A stretch of 15,907 nucleotides of DNA from Pseudomonadota bacterium. GTDB taxonomy: Bacteria > Pseudomonadota > Gammaproteobacteria > Enterobacterales > Enterobacteriaceae. A program made the position numbers and the translations under genes. Positions 6,917-15,857 of this stretch are shown here, one piece after another (position 1 is the first letter of the stretch; each line of letters opens with the position of its first letter). The DNA lies in assembly GCA_023425455.1 (NCBI GenBank), contig JAFACP010000017.1, forward strand, positions 1-15,907, in the 5' to 3' direction. The notes below the pieces were generated by a model that worked only from the letters and a program-made list of their open reading frames with translations, did not search any database and had not been told where the DNA came from.

Positions 6917-8806
6917 TTACATCACCAGGCGGCGAATATCGCTCAGGGTGTTGTTGATGATGGTAATGAAACGCGCACCATCAGCACCGTCGATCACGCG
7001 GTGGTCGAAGGACAGAGAGATTGGCATCATCAGACGCGGCATGAACTCTTTGCCATTCCACACCGGCTCCATCGCGGATTTGGACACACCGAGGATAGCC
7101 ACTTCCGGCGCGTTAACAATCGGCGCGAAGTGGGTGGTACCCAGGCCGCCGATGCTGGAGATGGTGAAGCAACCGCCCTGCATTTCGCCAGCAGTCAGCT
7201 TGCCATCACGCGCTTTTTTGGAGATGGTGGTCAGTTCACGGGACAGCTCAGTGATGCTCTTCTTGTTCACGTCTTTAAAGACCGGAACAACCAGACCATT
7301 TGGCGTATCCACCGCAACACCGATGTTGATGTATTTCTTCAGCGTCAGCTTCTGGCCATCTTCGGACAGGGAGCTGTTGAAGCGTGGCATCTGTTCCAGA
7401 GCCGCAGCAACCGCTTTCATGATGAAGACCACTGGGGTGAATTTCACGTCCAGTTTACGCTTCTCAGCTTCGGCGTTCTGCTGTTTACGGAACGCTTCCA
7501 GATCGGTGATATCGGTTTTGTCGAAGTGGGTAACGTGCGGGATCATCACCCAGTTACGGCTCAGGTTGGCACCGGAGATTTTCTGGATACGGCCCAGTTC
7601 CACTTCTTCGATTTCGCCGAACTTGCTGAAGTCCACTTTCGGCCATGGCAGCATGCCCGGGATACCGCCACCAGCGGCAGCAGCAGGTGTCGCTTCAGCG
7701 CGTTTCACCGCATCTTTCACATACGCCTGAACGTCTTCGCGCAGGATACGACCTTTACGACCGGTGCCTTTTACTTTCGCCAGGTTCACACCGAACTCGC
7801 GCGCCAGACGACGGATCAGCGGAGTCGCATGGACGTAAGCGTCGTTTTCAGCGAACTCAGATTTGCCTTCTGCTTTTGCAGCAGGCGCCGCAGCAGGTTT
7901 AGCGGCCTGCGCCGGTGCAGCAGCAGGAGCCGGAGCCGCGGCGGCCGGAGCAGCTGCAGGCGCAGCGCCTTCCACTTCAAAGACCATGATCAGCGAGCCG
8001 GTAGACACTTTATCGCCGGTGCTGATTTTGATCTCTTTAACAACACCCGCGAACGGCGCAGGCACTTCCATAGACGCTTTGTCGCCTTCAACGGTGATCA
8101 GTGACTGCTCAGCGGCAACCTTGTCGCCCACTTTCACCATCACTTCGGTCACTTCAACTTCGTCACCGCCGATGTCAGGTACGTTAACGTCTTTCGCGCC
8201 TGCAGCAGCAGGTGCCGCGGCCGCTGGAGCCGCTGCCTCAGCTGGAGCTGCAGCCGGTGCAGCACCGACCACGTCGAAGACCATGATCAGTGAGCCGGTA
8301 GAGACTTTGTCGCCGGTGCTGATTTTGATCTCTTTCACCACGCCCGCGAACGGAGCCGGGACTTCCATAGAGGCTTTGTCGCCTTCTACGGTGATCAGCG
8401 ACTGTTCAGCCGCGACGCTGTCGCCGACTTTAACCATGATCTCGGTGACTTCAACTTCGTCGCCGCCGATATCAGGCACGTTGACCTCTTTCGCTGCCGC
8501 AGCAGCTGCTGGTGCAGCGGCTGGAGCGGCTTCTTTCTTCTCTTCCTGCGCAGGTGCAGCAGCTGCTGCACCGTCGGCGGAATCGAAAATCATGATCAGT
8601 TTGCCGGTCTCGGTTTTATCGCCAACAGAGACTTTGATCTCTTTAACGATGCCAGCCTGAGGAGACGGGACTTCCATAGAGGCTTTGTCGCCTTCTACGG
8701 TGATCAGCGACTGTTCAGCTTCAACCTTGTCGCCCACTTTGACCAGGATCTCGGTGATTTCAACTTCATCAGCCCCGATGTCCGGTACATTGATTTCGAT
8801 AGCCAT
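6917..8806 (-). CDS. aceF: Dihydrolipoamide acetyltransferase (E2 core of pyruvate dehydrogenase complex)
   Basis: AceF forms the 24-mer core of the complex and transfers the acetyl group from lipoyl-lysine to CoA. The 629-residue protein has three tandem lipoyl domains (about 4-75, 107-178, 206-277) with lipoylation lysines Lys41, Lys144 and Lys243 in VEGDKAS motifs. They are joined by Ala-Pro-rich flexible linkers. A peripheral subunit-binding domain follows (about 325-362, [17 protein letters not shown]), then the catalytic domain with [12 protein letters not shown] (His602, Asp606). It is one residue shorter than E. coli AceF, consistent with linker variation. It starts 14 bases after the aceE stop, with an AGAGGT ribosome site straddling the aceE end, so it is translated from the same mRNA. 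Confidence 0.99.
   Translation of the reverse strand: MAIEINVPDIGADEVEITEILVKVGDKVEAEQSLITVEGDKASMEVPSPQAGIVKEIKVSVGDKTETGKLIMIFDSADGAAAAAPAQEEKKEAAPAAAPAAAAAAKEVNVPDIGGDEVEVTEIMVKVGDSVAAEQSLITVEGDKASMEVPAPFAGVVKEIKISTGDKVSTGSLIMVFDVVGAAPAAAPAEAAAPAAAAPAAAGAKDVNVPDIGGDEVEVTEVMVKVGDKVAAEQSLITVEGDKASMEVPAPFAGVVKEIKISTGDKVSTGSLIMVFEVEGAAPAAAPAAAAPAPAAAPAQAAKPAAAPAAKAEGKSEFAENDAYVHATPLIRRLAREFGVNLAKVKGTGRKGRILREDVQAYVKDAVKRAEATPAAAAGGGIPGMLPWPKVDFSKFGEIEEVELGRIQKISGANLSRNWVMIPHVTHFDKTDITDLEAFRKQQNAEAEKRKLDVKFTPVVFIMKAVAAALEQMPRFNSSLSEDGQKLTLKKYINIGVAVDTPNGLVVPVFKDVNKKSITELSRELTTISKKARDGKLTAGEMQGGCFTISSIGGLGTTHFAPIVNAPEVAILGVSKSAMEPVWNGKEFMPRLMMPISLSFDHRVIDGADGARFITIINNTLSDIRRLVM
7976..8797 (-). 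repeat. Three tandem lipoyl-domain repeats within aceF
   Basis: Repeat units of about 216 bp lie at 8582-8797 (domain 1), 8273-8488 (domain 2) and 7976-8191 (domain 3), separated by Ala-Pro linker DNA. Domains 2 and 3 differ at only about three of 72 residues. Domains 1 and 2 share an uninterrupted 54-bp identical tract (8666-8719 and 8357-8410) over the lipoylation site, where domain 3 shows synonymous differences. Confidence 0.95.
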
Positions 8807-8820
8807 TATTCTTTTACCTC

Positions 8821-11484
8821 TTACGCCAGACGCGGGTTAACTTTTTCTGCATCGATGTTGAATTTGGTAATTGCTTCCGCAACCACTTTCTTATCGATTT
8901 CGCCACGTTTAGCCAGTTCGCCCAGTGCTGCTACCACCACGTAGGAAGCATCAACTTCGAAGTGGTGACGCAGGTTTTCGCGGCTGTCAGAACGACCGAA
9001 GCCGTCAGTACCCAGTACGCGATAATCATCCGCAGGTACGTAAGTACGAACCTGCTCAGCGAACAGTTTCATATAGTCAGTAGACGCTACCGCTGGCGCG
9101 TCATTCATCACCTGAGCGATGTACGGAACGCGTGGCGTTTCCATTGGGTGCAGCATGTTCCAGCGCTCACAATCCTGGCCATCACGCGCCAGTTCAGTGA
9201 AGGAGGTAACAGAGTACACGTCGGAGCCCACACCGTAGTCGTTCGCCAGGATCTGCGCTGCTTCACGGACGTGACGCAGGATAGAACCGGAGCCCAGCAG
9301 CTGAACTTTACCTTTGCTACCGTCGAGGGTTTCGAGTTTGTAGATACCTTTACGGATACCTTCCTCGGCACCTGCTGGCATTGCCGGCATGTGGTAGTTT
9401 TCGTTCAGCGTGGTGATGTAGTAGTAAATGTTCTCTTGTGCTTCACCGTACATGCGCTGCAGACCATCATGCATGATGACAGCCACTTCGTACGCGTAAG
9501 ACGGGTCGTAAGAGATACAGTTAGGGATAGTCAGAGACTGAATGTGGCTGTGACCATCTTCGTGCTGCAGACCTTCACCGTTCAGCGTCGTACGACCGGA
9601 AGTTCCCCCTACCAGGAAGCCGCGAGCCTGCTGGTCGCCAGCCTGCCAGCACAGGTCACCGATACGCTGGAAACCGAACATGGAATAGTAGATATAGAAC
9701 GGGATCATCGGCAGGTTGTTGGTGCTGTATGAGGTCGCAGCAGCCAGCCAGGATGCGCCTGCGCCCAGCTCGTTGATACCTTCCTGCAGAATCTGACCTT
9801 TCTCATCTTCTTTGTAGTAGGCAACCTGCTCACGGTCCTGCGGGGTGTACTGCTGACCGTTAGGGCTGTAAATACCAATCTGACGGAACAGACCTTCCAT
9901 ACCGAAAGTACGCGCTTCGTCAGCGATGATTGGCACCAGACGATCTTTGATCGACTTGTTCTTCAGCATCACGTTCAGGGCACGAACGAAAGCGATAGTG
10001 GTAGAGATCTCTTTGTTCTGCTCTTCCAGCAGCTGAGAGAAGTCTTCCAGCGCCGGCAGTTCCAGCTTCTCGGTGAAGTTAGGCTGACGAGCTGGCAGGT
10101 AGCCTTTCAGCGCCTGACGACGTTCGTGCAGGTACTTGTGCTCTTCAGATCCTTCCGGGAAAGTGAGGTAAGAGAGGTTTTCGACCTGCTCATCGGTTAC
10201 CGGAACGTTGAAACGGTCGCGGATATAACGCACGCCGTCCATGTTCATTTTCTTAACCTGGTGAGCGATGTTTTTACCTTCTGCGGTATCACCCATGCCG
10301 TAACCTTTGATGGTGTGGGCCAGGATTACAGTCGCTTTACCTTTGGTTTCCTGCGCTTTTTTCAGTGCAGCGTAGACTTTCTTCGGATCGTGACCGCCAC
10401 GGTTAAGAGCCCAGATCTGCTCGTCAGTCCAGTCAGCAACCAGCGCTGCGGTTTCCGGATATTTGCCGAAGAAGTGCTCACGCACGTAGGCACCGTCTTT
10501 CGATTTGAAGGTCTGGTAGTCGCCGTCAACGGTTTCGTTCATCAGCTGGATCAGCTTGCCGCTGGTGTCTTTACGCAGCAGCTCATCCCAACGACCGCCC
10601 CACATCACTTTGATCACGTTCCAGCCGGCGCCTGCGAAGATGCCTTCCAGTTCGTTGATGATCTTGCCGTTACCGGTTACCGGACCATCCAGACGCTGCA
10701 GGTTACAGTTGATGATGAAGCACAGGTTGTCCAGCTTCTCACGGGTGGCGATGGTGATCGCACCTTTCGATTCTGGCTCATCCATCTCGCCGTCGCCCAG
10801 GAAGGCGTAAACGGTCTGCTCAGAGGTGTCTTTCAGACCACGGTGTTCCAGATATTTCAGGAATTTAGCCTGATAAATCGCGCCAATTGGACCCAGACCC
10901 ATTGATACGGTCGGGAACTGCCAGAACTCAGGCATCAGTTTAGGGTGCGGGTAAGAAGAGAGACCTTTACCGTGAACTTCCTGACGGAAGTTGTTCATCT
11001 GCTCTTCAGTCAGACGACCTTCCAGGAACGCACGTGCGTAGATGCCCGGAGAGATGTGGCCCTGGAAGTACACCAGGTCGCCGCCGTCTTTCTCGTTGGC
11101 CGCACGGAAGAAGTGGTTGAAACACACTTCGTAAACGGTCGCGGAAGACTGGAAGGATGCCATGTGGCCGCCCAGCTCCAGATCTTTTTTGGATGCGCGC
11201 AGAACGGTCATGATGGCGTTCCAGCGGATTGCAGAACGAATGCGGCGTTCCAGATCCAGATTGCCCGGGTATTCCGGTTCGTCTTCAACGGCAATCGTGT
11301 TTACGTAGTTGCTAGCCCCTGCACCTGTAGCTACTTTCACGCCGCCTTTGCGGGCTTCAGAAAGCAGCTGATCAATCAGATACTGAGCGCGCTCAACACC
11401 TTCTTCACGGATGACCGATTCGATCGCCTGTAGCCAGTCGCGAGTTTCGATCGGATCCACGTCATTTTGGAGACGTTCTGACAT
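8821..11484 (-). CDS. aceE: Pyruvate dehydrogenase E1 component (homodimeric type)
   Basis: AceE decarboxylates pyruvate with thiamine diphosphate and Mg2+, and reductively acetylates the lipoyl groups of AceF; it is the committed step from glycolysis to acetyl-CoA. The 887-residue product has the same length as E. coli AceE. The thiamine diphosphate motif runs from GDGEMDEP (230-237) to NCN (259-261), and the active-site region QGHISPG includes His143 (His142 without the initiator Met). The ATG is preceded by AAGGAAT at normal spacing. It lies between pdhR (123 bases upstream, with a long hairpin in the gap) and aceF. Expression should follow the pdhR promoter, with relief of PdhR repression by pyruvate. 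Confidence 0.99.
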   Translation of the reverse strand: MSERLQNDVDPIETRDWLQAIESVIREEGVERAQYLIDQLLSEARKGGVKVATGAGASNYVNTIAVEDEPEYPGNLDLERRIRSAIRWNAIMTVLRASKKDLELGGHMASFQSSATVYEVCFNHFFRAANEKDGGDLVYFQGHISPGIYARAFLEGRLTEEQMNNFRQEVHGKGLSSYPHPKLMPEFWQFPTVSMGLGPIGAIYQAKFLKYLEHRGLKDTSEQTVYAFLGDGEMDEPESKGAITIATREKLDNLCFIINCNLQRLDGPVTGNGKIINELEGIFAGAGWNVIKVMWGGRWDELLRKDTSGKLIQLMNETVDGDYQTFKSKDGAYVREHFFGKYPETAALVADWTDEQIWALNRGGHDPKKVYAALKKAQETKGKATVILAHTIKGYGMGDTAEGKNIAHQVKKMNMDGVRYIRDRFNVPVTDEQVENLSYLTFPEGSEEHKYLHERRQALKGYLPARQPNFTEKLELPALEDFSQLLEEQNKEISTTIAFVRALNVMLKNKSIKDRLVPIIADEARTFGMEGLFRQIGIYSPNGQQYTPQDREQVAYYKEDEKGQILQEGINELGAGASWLAAATSYSTNNLPMIPFYIYYSMFGFQRIGDLCWQAGDQQARGFLVGGTSGRTTLNGEGLQHEDGHSHIQSLTIPNCISYDPSYAYEVAVIMHDGLQRMYGEAQENIYYYITTLNENYHMPAMPAGAEEGIRKGIYKLETLDGSKGKVQLLGSGSILRHVREAAQILANDYGVGSDVYSVTSFTELARDGQDCERWNMLHPMETPRVPYIAQVMNDAPAVASTDYMKLFAEQVRTYVPADDYRVLGTDGFGRSDSRENLRHHFEVDASYVVVAALGELAKRGEIDKKVVAEAITKFNIDAEKVNPRLA

Positions 11485-11523
11485 GGGGGTATTCCTTATC
11501 TATCTAATACGTTGATTTGTCTG

Positions 11524-11571
11524 GAACCTGTCCCATTGTATTTTCGCCGGAAAACACAATAAGACAGGTTC
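11524..11571 (-). other. Long imperfect hairpin in the pdhR-aceE mRNA spacer
   Basis: Outer arms of 9 bp (GAACCTGTC 11524-11532 with GACAGGTTC 11563-11571) enclose two mismatches, then an inner 11-bp stem (11535-11545 with 11550-11560) around a four-base loop. On the minus (mRNA) strand the one irregular inner pair is a G-U wobble; on the plus strand it would be an A-C mismatch, so the structure is better as sense RNA. No T-run follows, so it is not a normal terminator. It ends about 30 bases before the aceE ribosome site. Confidence 0.7.
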
Positions 11572-11607
11572 TGCGTTTAGTTGCCGCGCTCTAAAAAACC
11601 CCGGCGC

Positions 11608-12372
11608 TTAATGCTTTCGTTGCTGTATGCGGCGTAATGAACGTTCGCGACGCGATTGTTCACGGCTGCGGTCCAGCAAGATTTCCTCAATGAAAGCCAG
11701 ATGTCGGTGCGACGCTTCGCGCGCCTGCTCCGGTTCCCCGGCCATTATCGCCTCGAATACTCGGGTGCGATGGTTGCTTACCAGTGGGAGCATTTCCCGA
11801 CGGGCATACAACAATTCAAAATTCTGACGAACGTTCTGGGCCAGCATCGGCTCCATGCAGCGTAGCAGATGGAGGAGCACCACATTGTGTGCCGCTTCGG
11901 TGACGGCGATTTGATACTGGACGACGGCATCGGACTCGGCGTCTAAGTCGCCGGACTGCTGTGCCCGTTCAATGGCCTGATGCAGCTCGCGGATACGCAC
12001 GCGATCTTCATCAGTGCTGCGAAGCGCCGCGTAATACGCCGCGATACCTTCAAGCGCGTGACGGGTTTCAAGCAGGTCAAACTGGGATTCAGGGTGGTCA
12101 GAGAGAAGTTCTACCAGCGGGTCGCTGAAGCTCTGCCACAGGCTGTTTTGCACAAAGGTTCCGCCGCCCTGGCGACGAAGCAACAGGCCCTTTGCTTCGA
12201 GACGTTGAATCGCCTCACGCAGAGAGGGACGGGAAACGTCGAACTGTTTTGCCAGCTCGCGTTCAGGCGGAAGTTTTTCACCCGGGCGCAGTGTCCCCTC
12301 GAGGATCAAAAACTCCAGCTGCTGCTCAATCACATCGGATAGTTTTGGTTGGCGAATTTTGCTGTAGGCCAT
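11608..12372 (-). CDS. pdhR: Pyruvate-responsive transcriptional repressor PdhR (GntR/FadR family)
   Basis: This 254-residue regulator has the length of E. coli PdhR. An N-terminal winged helix-turn-helix (about 10-75) includes [19 protein letters not shown] and the wing QGGGTFV. The C-terminal part is a helical FadR-type effector domain. PdhR represses its own operon and respiratory genes such as ndh and cyoABCDE, and is released from DNA by pyruvate. It is the first gene of the cluster, with aceE next on the same strand. A perfect PdhR operator lies 33 bases before its start codon, showing autoregulation. It is divergent from aroP, as in E. coli. Confidence 0.98.
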   Translation of the reverse strand: MAYSKIRQPKLSDVIEQQLEFLILEGTLRPGEKLPPERELAKQFDVSRPSLREAIQRLEAKGLLLRRQGGGTFVQNSLWQSFSDPLVELLSDHPESQFDLLETRHALEGIAAYYAALRSTDEDRVRIRELHQAIERAQQSGDLDAESDAVVQYQIAVTEAAHNVVLLHLLRCMEPMLAQNVRQNFELLYARREMLPLVSNHRTRVFEAIMAGEPEQAREASHRHLAFIEEILLDRSREQSRRERSLRRIQQRKH

Positions 12373-12404
12373 ATTCCCTGTCTTACGCCTTTTTGCCCGG
12401 AGTC

Positions 12405-12421
12405 AATTGGTCTTACCAATT
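12405..12421. promoter_or_regulatory. PdhR operator
   Basis: AATTGGTCTTACCAATT is a perfect ATTGGT-N3-ACCAAT palindrome, the known PdhR recognition sequence. It is the same sequence (on the opposite strand) that I recall from the E. coli pdhR promoter. It overlaps the end of the predicted -10 box and the transcription start of pdhR. Confidence 0.95.
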
Positions 12422-12447
12422 TCAAGTTCGTATCGCTAAAGTAACAA
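12419..12447 (-). promoter_or_regulatory. Probable pdhR-aceEF(-lpdA) promoter
   Basis: On the minus strand TTGTTA (-35, 12442-12447) and TGAAAT (-10, 12419-12424) are 17 bp apart. Both match at 4 of 6, as expected for a regulated promoter. The PdhR operator starts within the -10 box and covers the predicted start near 12412. Confidence 0.55.
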
Positions 12448-12474
12448 AGTATTCACCTTCTGTCCATATTGGTT

Positions 12475-12488
12475 TTGATTGAAATCAG
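12475..12488. promoter_or_regulatory. Candidate FNR site upstream of pdhR
   Basis: TTGAT-TGAA-ATCAG matches the FNR consensus TTGAT-N4-ATCAA at 9 of 10 positions. It is centred about 70 bases before the predicted pdhR start. Anaerobic repression of the E. coli pdh operon involving FNR and ArcA is known, which fits. Confidence 0.55.
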
Positions 12489-12542
12489 TAAACCCTGCAC
12501 ATTTTAACAACCCTACAGAAATAACGTTTCAGAAATGTAACT

Positions 12543-12609
12543 TTGCACAAATGAGTTGATTACCCATAAAGAGGCAGTTTTAACTTTAATGAAACGCGCA
12601 TTTGTGCAA
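12543..12609. repeat. Perfect 11-bp inverted repeat, 45-bp spacer, pdhR-aroP intergenic region
   Basis: TTGCACAAATG (12543-12553) is exactly complementary to CATTTGTGCAA (12599-12609). The arms are far apart for a terminator, and no T-run follows on either strand. It could be a pair of oppositely oriented protein sites or the stem of a leader RNA. No known factor is assigned. Confidence 0.6.
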
Positions 12610-12611
12610 TC

Positions 12612-12623
12612 TGAAGCGATTCA
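12612..12623. promoter_or_regulatory. Cra-like palindrome
   Basis: TGAAGCGATTCA is a TGAA-N4-TTCA dyad matching the Cra core TGAAWCSNTTCA except at the W position. It lies about 205 bases from the predicted pdhR start, 3 bases beyond the inverted repeat arm. Cra control of the pdh operon is reported in E. coli, but the distance keeps this tentative. Confidence 0.3.
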
Positions 12624-12827
12624 ACAAAGTAAATAATGAAATTTCGCCCACTTATGACGCATTTCTATTCTATAGATCGTGGTGTGAAGCTATTTCGGGG
12701 TTATTTACAAATGCTCTCTTTTTACTCAACCCGTCATCATCCCTTCACAAAGCAGGTGCATTCGCCGGCGCTTATCACTATTCTGGCAGCAACGGAAGTC
12801 ATCTCCGCTTTTTTCGGCACGCTTGGC

Positions 12828-12868
12828 CGTAAAGAAATAAATACAGAAATGGATTTTCATAATTACAC
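12828..12868. promoter_or_regulatory. Pair of TyrR-like boxes upstream of aroP
   Basis: Two 18-bp elements follow the TyrR pattern TGTAAA-N6-TTTACA: CGTAAA-N6-AATACA (12828-12845, 9 of 12 matches) and TGGATT-N6-ATTACA (12851-12868, 8 of 12). Both keep the essential G-N14-C. They are 5 bp apart, 23 bp centre to centre, the standard strong/weak box arrangement. E. coli aroP is repressed by TyrR with aromatic amino acids through such a pair. The boxes lie 42-82 bases before the aroP ATG. Confidence 0.65.
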
Positions 12869-12909
12869 ACGCTTCAGCGTGAACATAACAACCACACACG
12901 AGGTTTCAG

Positions 12910-14280
12910 ATGGAAGCTCAACAGCATGGCGACCAGCTAAAGCGCGGCCTTAAAAACCGCCATATTCAGCTCATCGCTCTGGGTGGCGCTATTGGTACTG
13001 GCCTGTTTCTGGGCAGCGCATCCGTTATTCAGTCGGCCGGTCCGGGAATTATTCTCGGCTACGCCATTGCGGGCTTTATTGCCTTTCTGATTATGCGTCA
13101 GTTAGGGGAGATGGTCGTTGAAGAGCCGGTCGCCGGTTCGTTTAGCCACTTTGCCTATAAATACTGGGGCAGTTTCGCGGGCTTTGCATCGGGCTGGAAC
13201 TACTGGGTCCTGTACGTCCTGGTTGCCATGGCTGAACTGACCGCCGTCGGAAAGTACATTCAGTTCTGGTATCCGGACATCCCGACCTGGGTCTCCGCAG
13301 CCGCCTTCTTCGTGCTGATTAACGCCATCAACCTGACCAACGTCAAAGTCTTCGGCGAGATGGAGTTCTGGTTCGCCATCATCAAAGTGATCGCCGTTGT
13401 GGCGATGATTATCTTTGGCGGCTGGCTGCTGTTCAGCGGCAACGGCGGCCCGCAGGCTACCGTGCGCAACCTGTGGGAACAGGGCGGCTTCTTGCCACAC
13501 GGTATGACCGGTCTGGTGATGATGATGGCGATCATTATGTTCTCTTTCGGCGGCCTGGAGCTGGTCGGGATCACCGCAGCAGAAGCGGATAACCCGGAAC
13601 AGAGCATCCCGAAAGCCACCAACCAGGTTATCTACCGTATTCTGATCTTCTATGTGGGTTCACTGGCGGTGCTGCTCTCTCTTCTGCCGTGGACGCGCGT
13701 AACCGCAGACACCAGCCCGTTTGTTCTCATTTTCCATGAGCTTGGCGACACCTTCGTGGCAAATGCGCTGAATATTGTGGTACTGACGGCGGCACTGTCG
13801 GTCTATAACAGCTGCGTTTACTGCAACAGCCGTATGCTGTTCGGCCTGGCTCAGCAGGGCAACGCGCCAAAAGCGCTTCTCAACGTCGACAAACGCGGCG
13901 TGCCGGTCAATACCATTCTGGTTTCCGCTGTCGTCACCGCGCTGTGCGTCCTGATTAACTACCTGGCCCCCGAGTCTGCCTTCGGTCTGCTGATGGCGCT
14001 GGTGGTTTCCGCTCTGGTCATCAACTGGGCGATGATTAGCCTGGCGCACATCAAGTTCCGTCGCGCCAAACAGCAGCAGGGTGTGACCACGCGCTTCCCG
14101 GCGTTGCTCTATCCGCTGGGCAACTGGGTTTGCCTGCTGTTTATGGCAGCGGTGCTGGTCATCATGCTGCTCACCCCCGGGATGGCGATCTCCGTTTATC
14201 TGATCCCGGTCTGGATAGTCATTCTCGGCGTTGGCTATCTGTGTAAGCAGAAGAAAAACAACACCGCGAAAGCCCACTGA
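12910..14280 (+). CDS. aroP: Aromatic amino acid:proton symporter AroP
   Basis: AroP is the general inner-membrane permease for phenylalanine, tyrosine and tryptophan. The 456-residue protein has about twelve membrane segments and belongs to the amino acid transporter branch of the APC superfamily. Its N-terminus, QLKRGLKNRHIQLIALGGAI, leads into the substrate-site loop GGAIGTGLFLGSA (25-37), and the sequence matches E. coli AroP throughout, with one residue fewer at the start. PheP is the closest alternative, but the adjacent pdhR and the N-terminus support AroP. The ATG has GAGG 7 bases upstream. Paired TyrR-like boxes precede it. A hairpin without a clear T-run follows the stop. Confidence 0.97.
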   Translation: MEAQQHGDQLKRGLKNRHIQLIALGGAIGTGLFLGSASVIQSAGPGIILGYAIAGFIAFLIMRQLGEMVVEEPVAGSFSHFAYKYWGSFAGFASGWNYWVLYVLVAMAELTAVGKYIQFWYPDIPTWVSAAAFFVLINAINLTNVKVFGEMEFWFAIIKVIAVVAMIIFGGWLLFSGNGGPQATVRNLWEQGGFLPHGMTGLVMMMAIIMFSFGGLELVGITAAEADNPEQSIPKATNQVIYRILIFYVGSLAVLLSLLPWTRVTADTSPFVLIFHELGDTFVANALNIVVLTAALSVYNSCVYCNSRMLFGLAQQGNAPKALLNVDKRGVPVNTILVSAVVTALCVLINYLAPESAFGLLMALVVSALVINWAMISLAHIKFRRAKQQQGVTTRFPALLYPLGNWVCLLFMAAVLVIMLLTPGMAISVYLIPVWIVILGVGYLCKQKKNNTAKAH

Positions 14281-14297
14281 CGACCCCCTCCTCTTCG

Positions 14298-14320
14298 CTG
14301 TGCCCGCGTTGCGGGTACAG
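14298..14320 (+). terminator. Possible weak terminator hairpin after aroP
   Basis: A 10-bp stem (CTGTGCCCGC with GCGGGTACAG, one G-U pair) closes a GTT loop 17 bases after the aroP stop. It is followed by CATGTTGTTACC rather than a T-run, so it may terminate poorly or instead protect the aroP 3' end. Confidence 0.45.
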
Positions 14321-14408
14321 CATGTTGTTACCTTCCTCACAAATTATTTCCTACAGCAAATTTCTCCATATCACCGCCTTTATATTGCAACGCATATATT
14401 CGTTAGTC

Positions 14409-14423
14409 AGAGAATAATTCTCT
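14409..14423. promoter_or_regulatory. Perfect 15-bp palindrome before the sugar symporter, candidate operator
   Basis: AGAGAAT-A-ATTCTCT is a perfect odd-centred palindrome 26 bases before the symporter ATG. TATATT hexamers at 14381-14386 and 14395-14400 are possible -10 boxes just upstream, but neither has a convincing -35 box, suggesting a promoter that needs an activator. A sugar-responsive regulator is a natural guess; none is encoded in the window. Confidence 0.45.
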
Positions 14424-14449
14424 CCATACCGTTACTCGGAGAGCTGTCG

Positions 14450-15847
14450 ATGGATAACAACAAACTATCAGTAAGAGAAAAGATCGGCTATGGGATGGGC
14501 GATGCAGGATGCAATATCATCTTTGGCGCCATCATGTTGTTTGTTAACTATTTTTATACGGATATATTTGGCCTTGCGCCTGCACTGGTGGGTGTTTTGC
14601 TGCTTTCGGTACGCGTTATCGACGCGGTTACTGACCCCATTATGGGCGCAATCGCTGACCGTACCCGCAGCAAATATGGTCGCTTTCGTCCATGGCTGCT
14701 GTGGATTGCCTTCCCCTACGCGCTGTTCAGCATTCTGATGTTTACCACCCCGGAATGGAGCTACAGCAGCAAAGTTATCTATGCTTTCGTCACCTATTTC
14801 CTGCTTTCACTGACCTATACCGCCATCAACATCCCCTACTGCTCTCTCGGCGGGGTGATAACGAACGACCCCAAAGAGCGTGTCGCCTGTCAGTCTTACC
14901 GCTTCGTGCTGGTGGGGATCGCCACGCTGCTGCTGTCACTGACGCTGCTGCCGATGGCCGACTGGTTTGGCGGAGAGAACAAAGCGAAAGGCTACCAGAT
15001 GGCCATGACCGTTCTGGCGCTGATTGGCACCTGCATGTTCCTGTTCTGCTTCGCCACCGTTCGTGAGCGGGTTCGTCCGGCGGTTCAAACCCATGATGAG
15101 CTGAAAAACGACCTGAAAGACGTGTGGAAAAATGACCAGTGGGTACGCATTCTGCTGCTGACCCTGTGCAACGTCTGCCCCGGTTTTATCCGCATGGCGG
15201 CGACCATGTATTACGTCACCTGGGTGATGGGCCAAAGCACGCAATTCGCCACCCTGTTTATTAGCCTTGGTGTGGTCGGCATGATGTTCGGCAGTATGCT
15301 GGCGAAAGTGCTGACCGACCGCTGGTGCAAGCTGAAGGTCTTTTTCTGGACCAACATCGCGCTGGCGATCTTCTCCTGTGCATTCTATTTCTTCGACCCG
15401 CAAGCCACCGTTACCATTGTGGTGCTGTACGTGCTGTTAAATATCCTGCACCAAATTCCGTCCCCGCTGCACTGGTCGCTGATGGCGGATGTTGATGACT
15501 ATGGCGAGTGGAAAACCGGTAAACGCATCACCGGGATCAGCTTCTCTGGCAATATCTTCTTCCTCAAGCTGGGGCTGGCGATTGCCGGGGCGATGGTTGG
15601 CTTCCTGCTCTCCTGGTACGGCTATGACGCCGGCGCAAAAGCGCAGAGCCCGGCGGCGCTTAACGGCATTGTTCTGCTCTTTACCATTATTCCGGGAGTG
15701 GGGTATCTCATTACCGCCGGGGTGGTTCGCCTGTTGAAAGTGGACCGCGAACTGATGAAACAGATTCAGGACGATCTGGAAAAACGTCGCGCTAATTATC
15801 GCGAACTGAACGACTATCAGGAACTGAAAGTCGCCGGGACTAAATAA
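14450..15847 (+). CDS. GPH-family (glycoside-pentoside-hexuronide) cation:sugar symporter, XynT/YicJ-like
   Basis: This 465-residue protein has about twelve membrane segments and the GPH signature between helices 2 and 3, DAVTDPIMG (58-66) through ADRTRSKYGRFRPW (69-82). The family brings oligosaccharides such as melibiose, xylosides or glucuronides across the inner membrane with Na+ or H+. I chose the ATG at 14450 because GGAGAG lies 6 bases upstream and the product begins KLSVREKIGYGMGD in family register; an upstream in-frame ATG (14231) would lie within aroP and add 73 unrelated residues. A glycosidase gene begins 10 bases after the stop, so the pair likely imports and splits a xylo- or arabino-oligosaccharide. 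The substrate cannot be read from sequence. E. coli K-12 does not, to my knowledge, carry this pair next to aroP. Confidence 0.9.
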   Translation: MDNNKLSVREKIGYGMGDAGCNIIFGAIMLFVNYFYTDIFGLAPALVGVLLLSVRVIDAVTDPIMGAIADRTRSKYGRFRPWLLWIAFPYALFSILMFTTPEWSYSSKVIYAFVTYFLLSLTYTAINIPYCSLGGVITNDPKERVACQSYRFVLVGIATLLLSLTLLPMADWFGGENKAKGYQMAMTVLALIGTCMFLFCFATVRERVRPAVQTHDELKNDLKDVWKNDQWVRILLLTLCNVCPGFIRMAATMYYVTWVMGQSTQFATLFISLGVVGMMFGSMLAKVLTDRWCKLKVFFWTNIALAIFSCAFYFFDPQATVTIVVLYVLLNILHQIPSPLHWSLMADVDDYGEWKTGKRITGISFSGNIFFLKLGLAIAGAMVGFLLSWYGYDAGAKAQSPAALNGIVLLFTIIPGVGYLITAGVVRLLKVDRELMKQIQDDLEKRRANYRELNDYQELKVAGTK

Positions 15848-15857
15848 GGAAAGTCGA

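Larger units (their letters stand above)
12373..12909. other. Divergent pdhR-aroP regulatory region, no convincing gene
   Basis: This 537-bp gap holds the pdhR promoter and PdhR, FNR-like, Cra-like and TyrR-like sites, plus an inverted repeat. Between about 12624 and 12820 I see nothing assignable. An open frame from 12636 runs into aroP in another frame and lacks coding character, so I do not call it. A CATAAT at 12859-12864 could be an aroP -10 box, but no -35 box is at the right distance; the aroP promoter is therefore unassigned. Confidence 0.6.

Noticed and set aside
7001..8660. Long plus-strand open frames opposite aceF, one almost all Ala, Gly, Ser and Thr
   Set aside because: They are reverse-complement shadows of the lipoyl domains and Ala-Pro linkers, with no start signal or homology.
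12704..12726. TTTACA and TTTACT elements as TyrR boxes or an aroP -35 box
   Set aside because: No matching TGTAAA half at six-base spacing, and no -10 box 16-18 bases downstream.
12636..12953. 105-codon plus-strand open frame in the pdhR-aroP gap
   Set aside because: It runs through the TyrR-like boxes and into aroP in another frame, has no ribosome site or membrane or domain pattern, and resembles nothing I know.
14231..14449. 73-residue N-terminal extension of the sugar symporter
   Set aside because: The extension starts inside aroP and crosses its hairpin; the ATG at 14450 has a ribosome site and the family-typical N-terminus.
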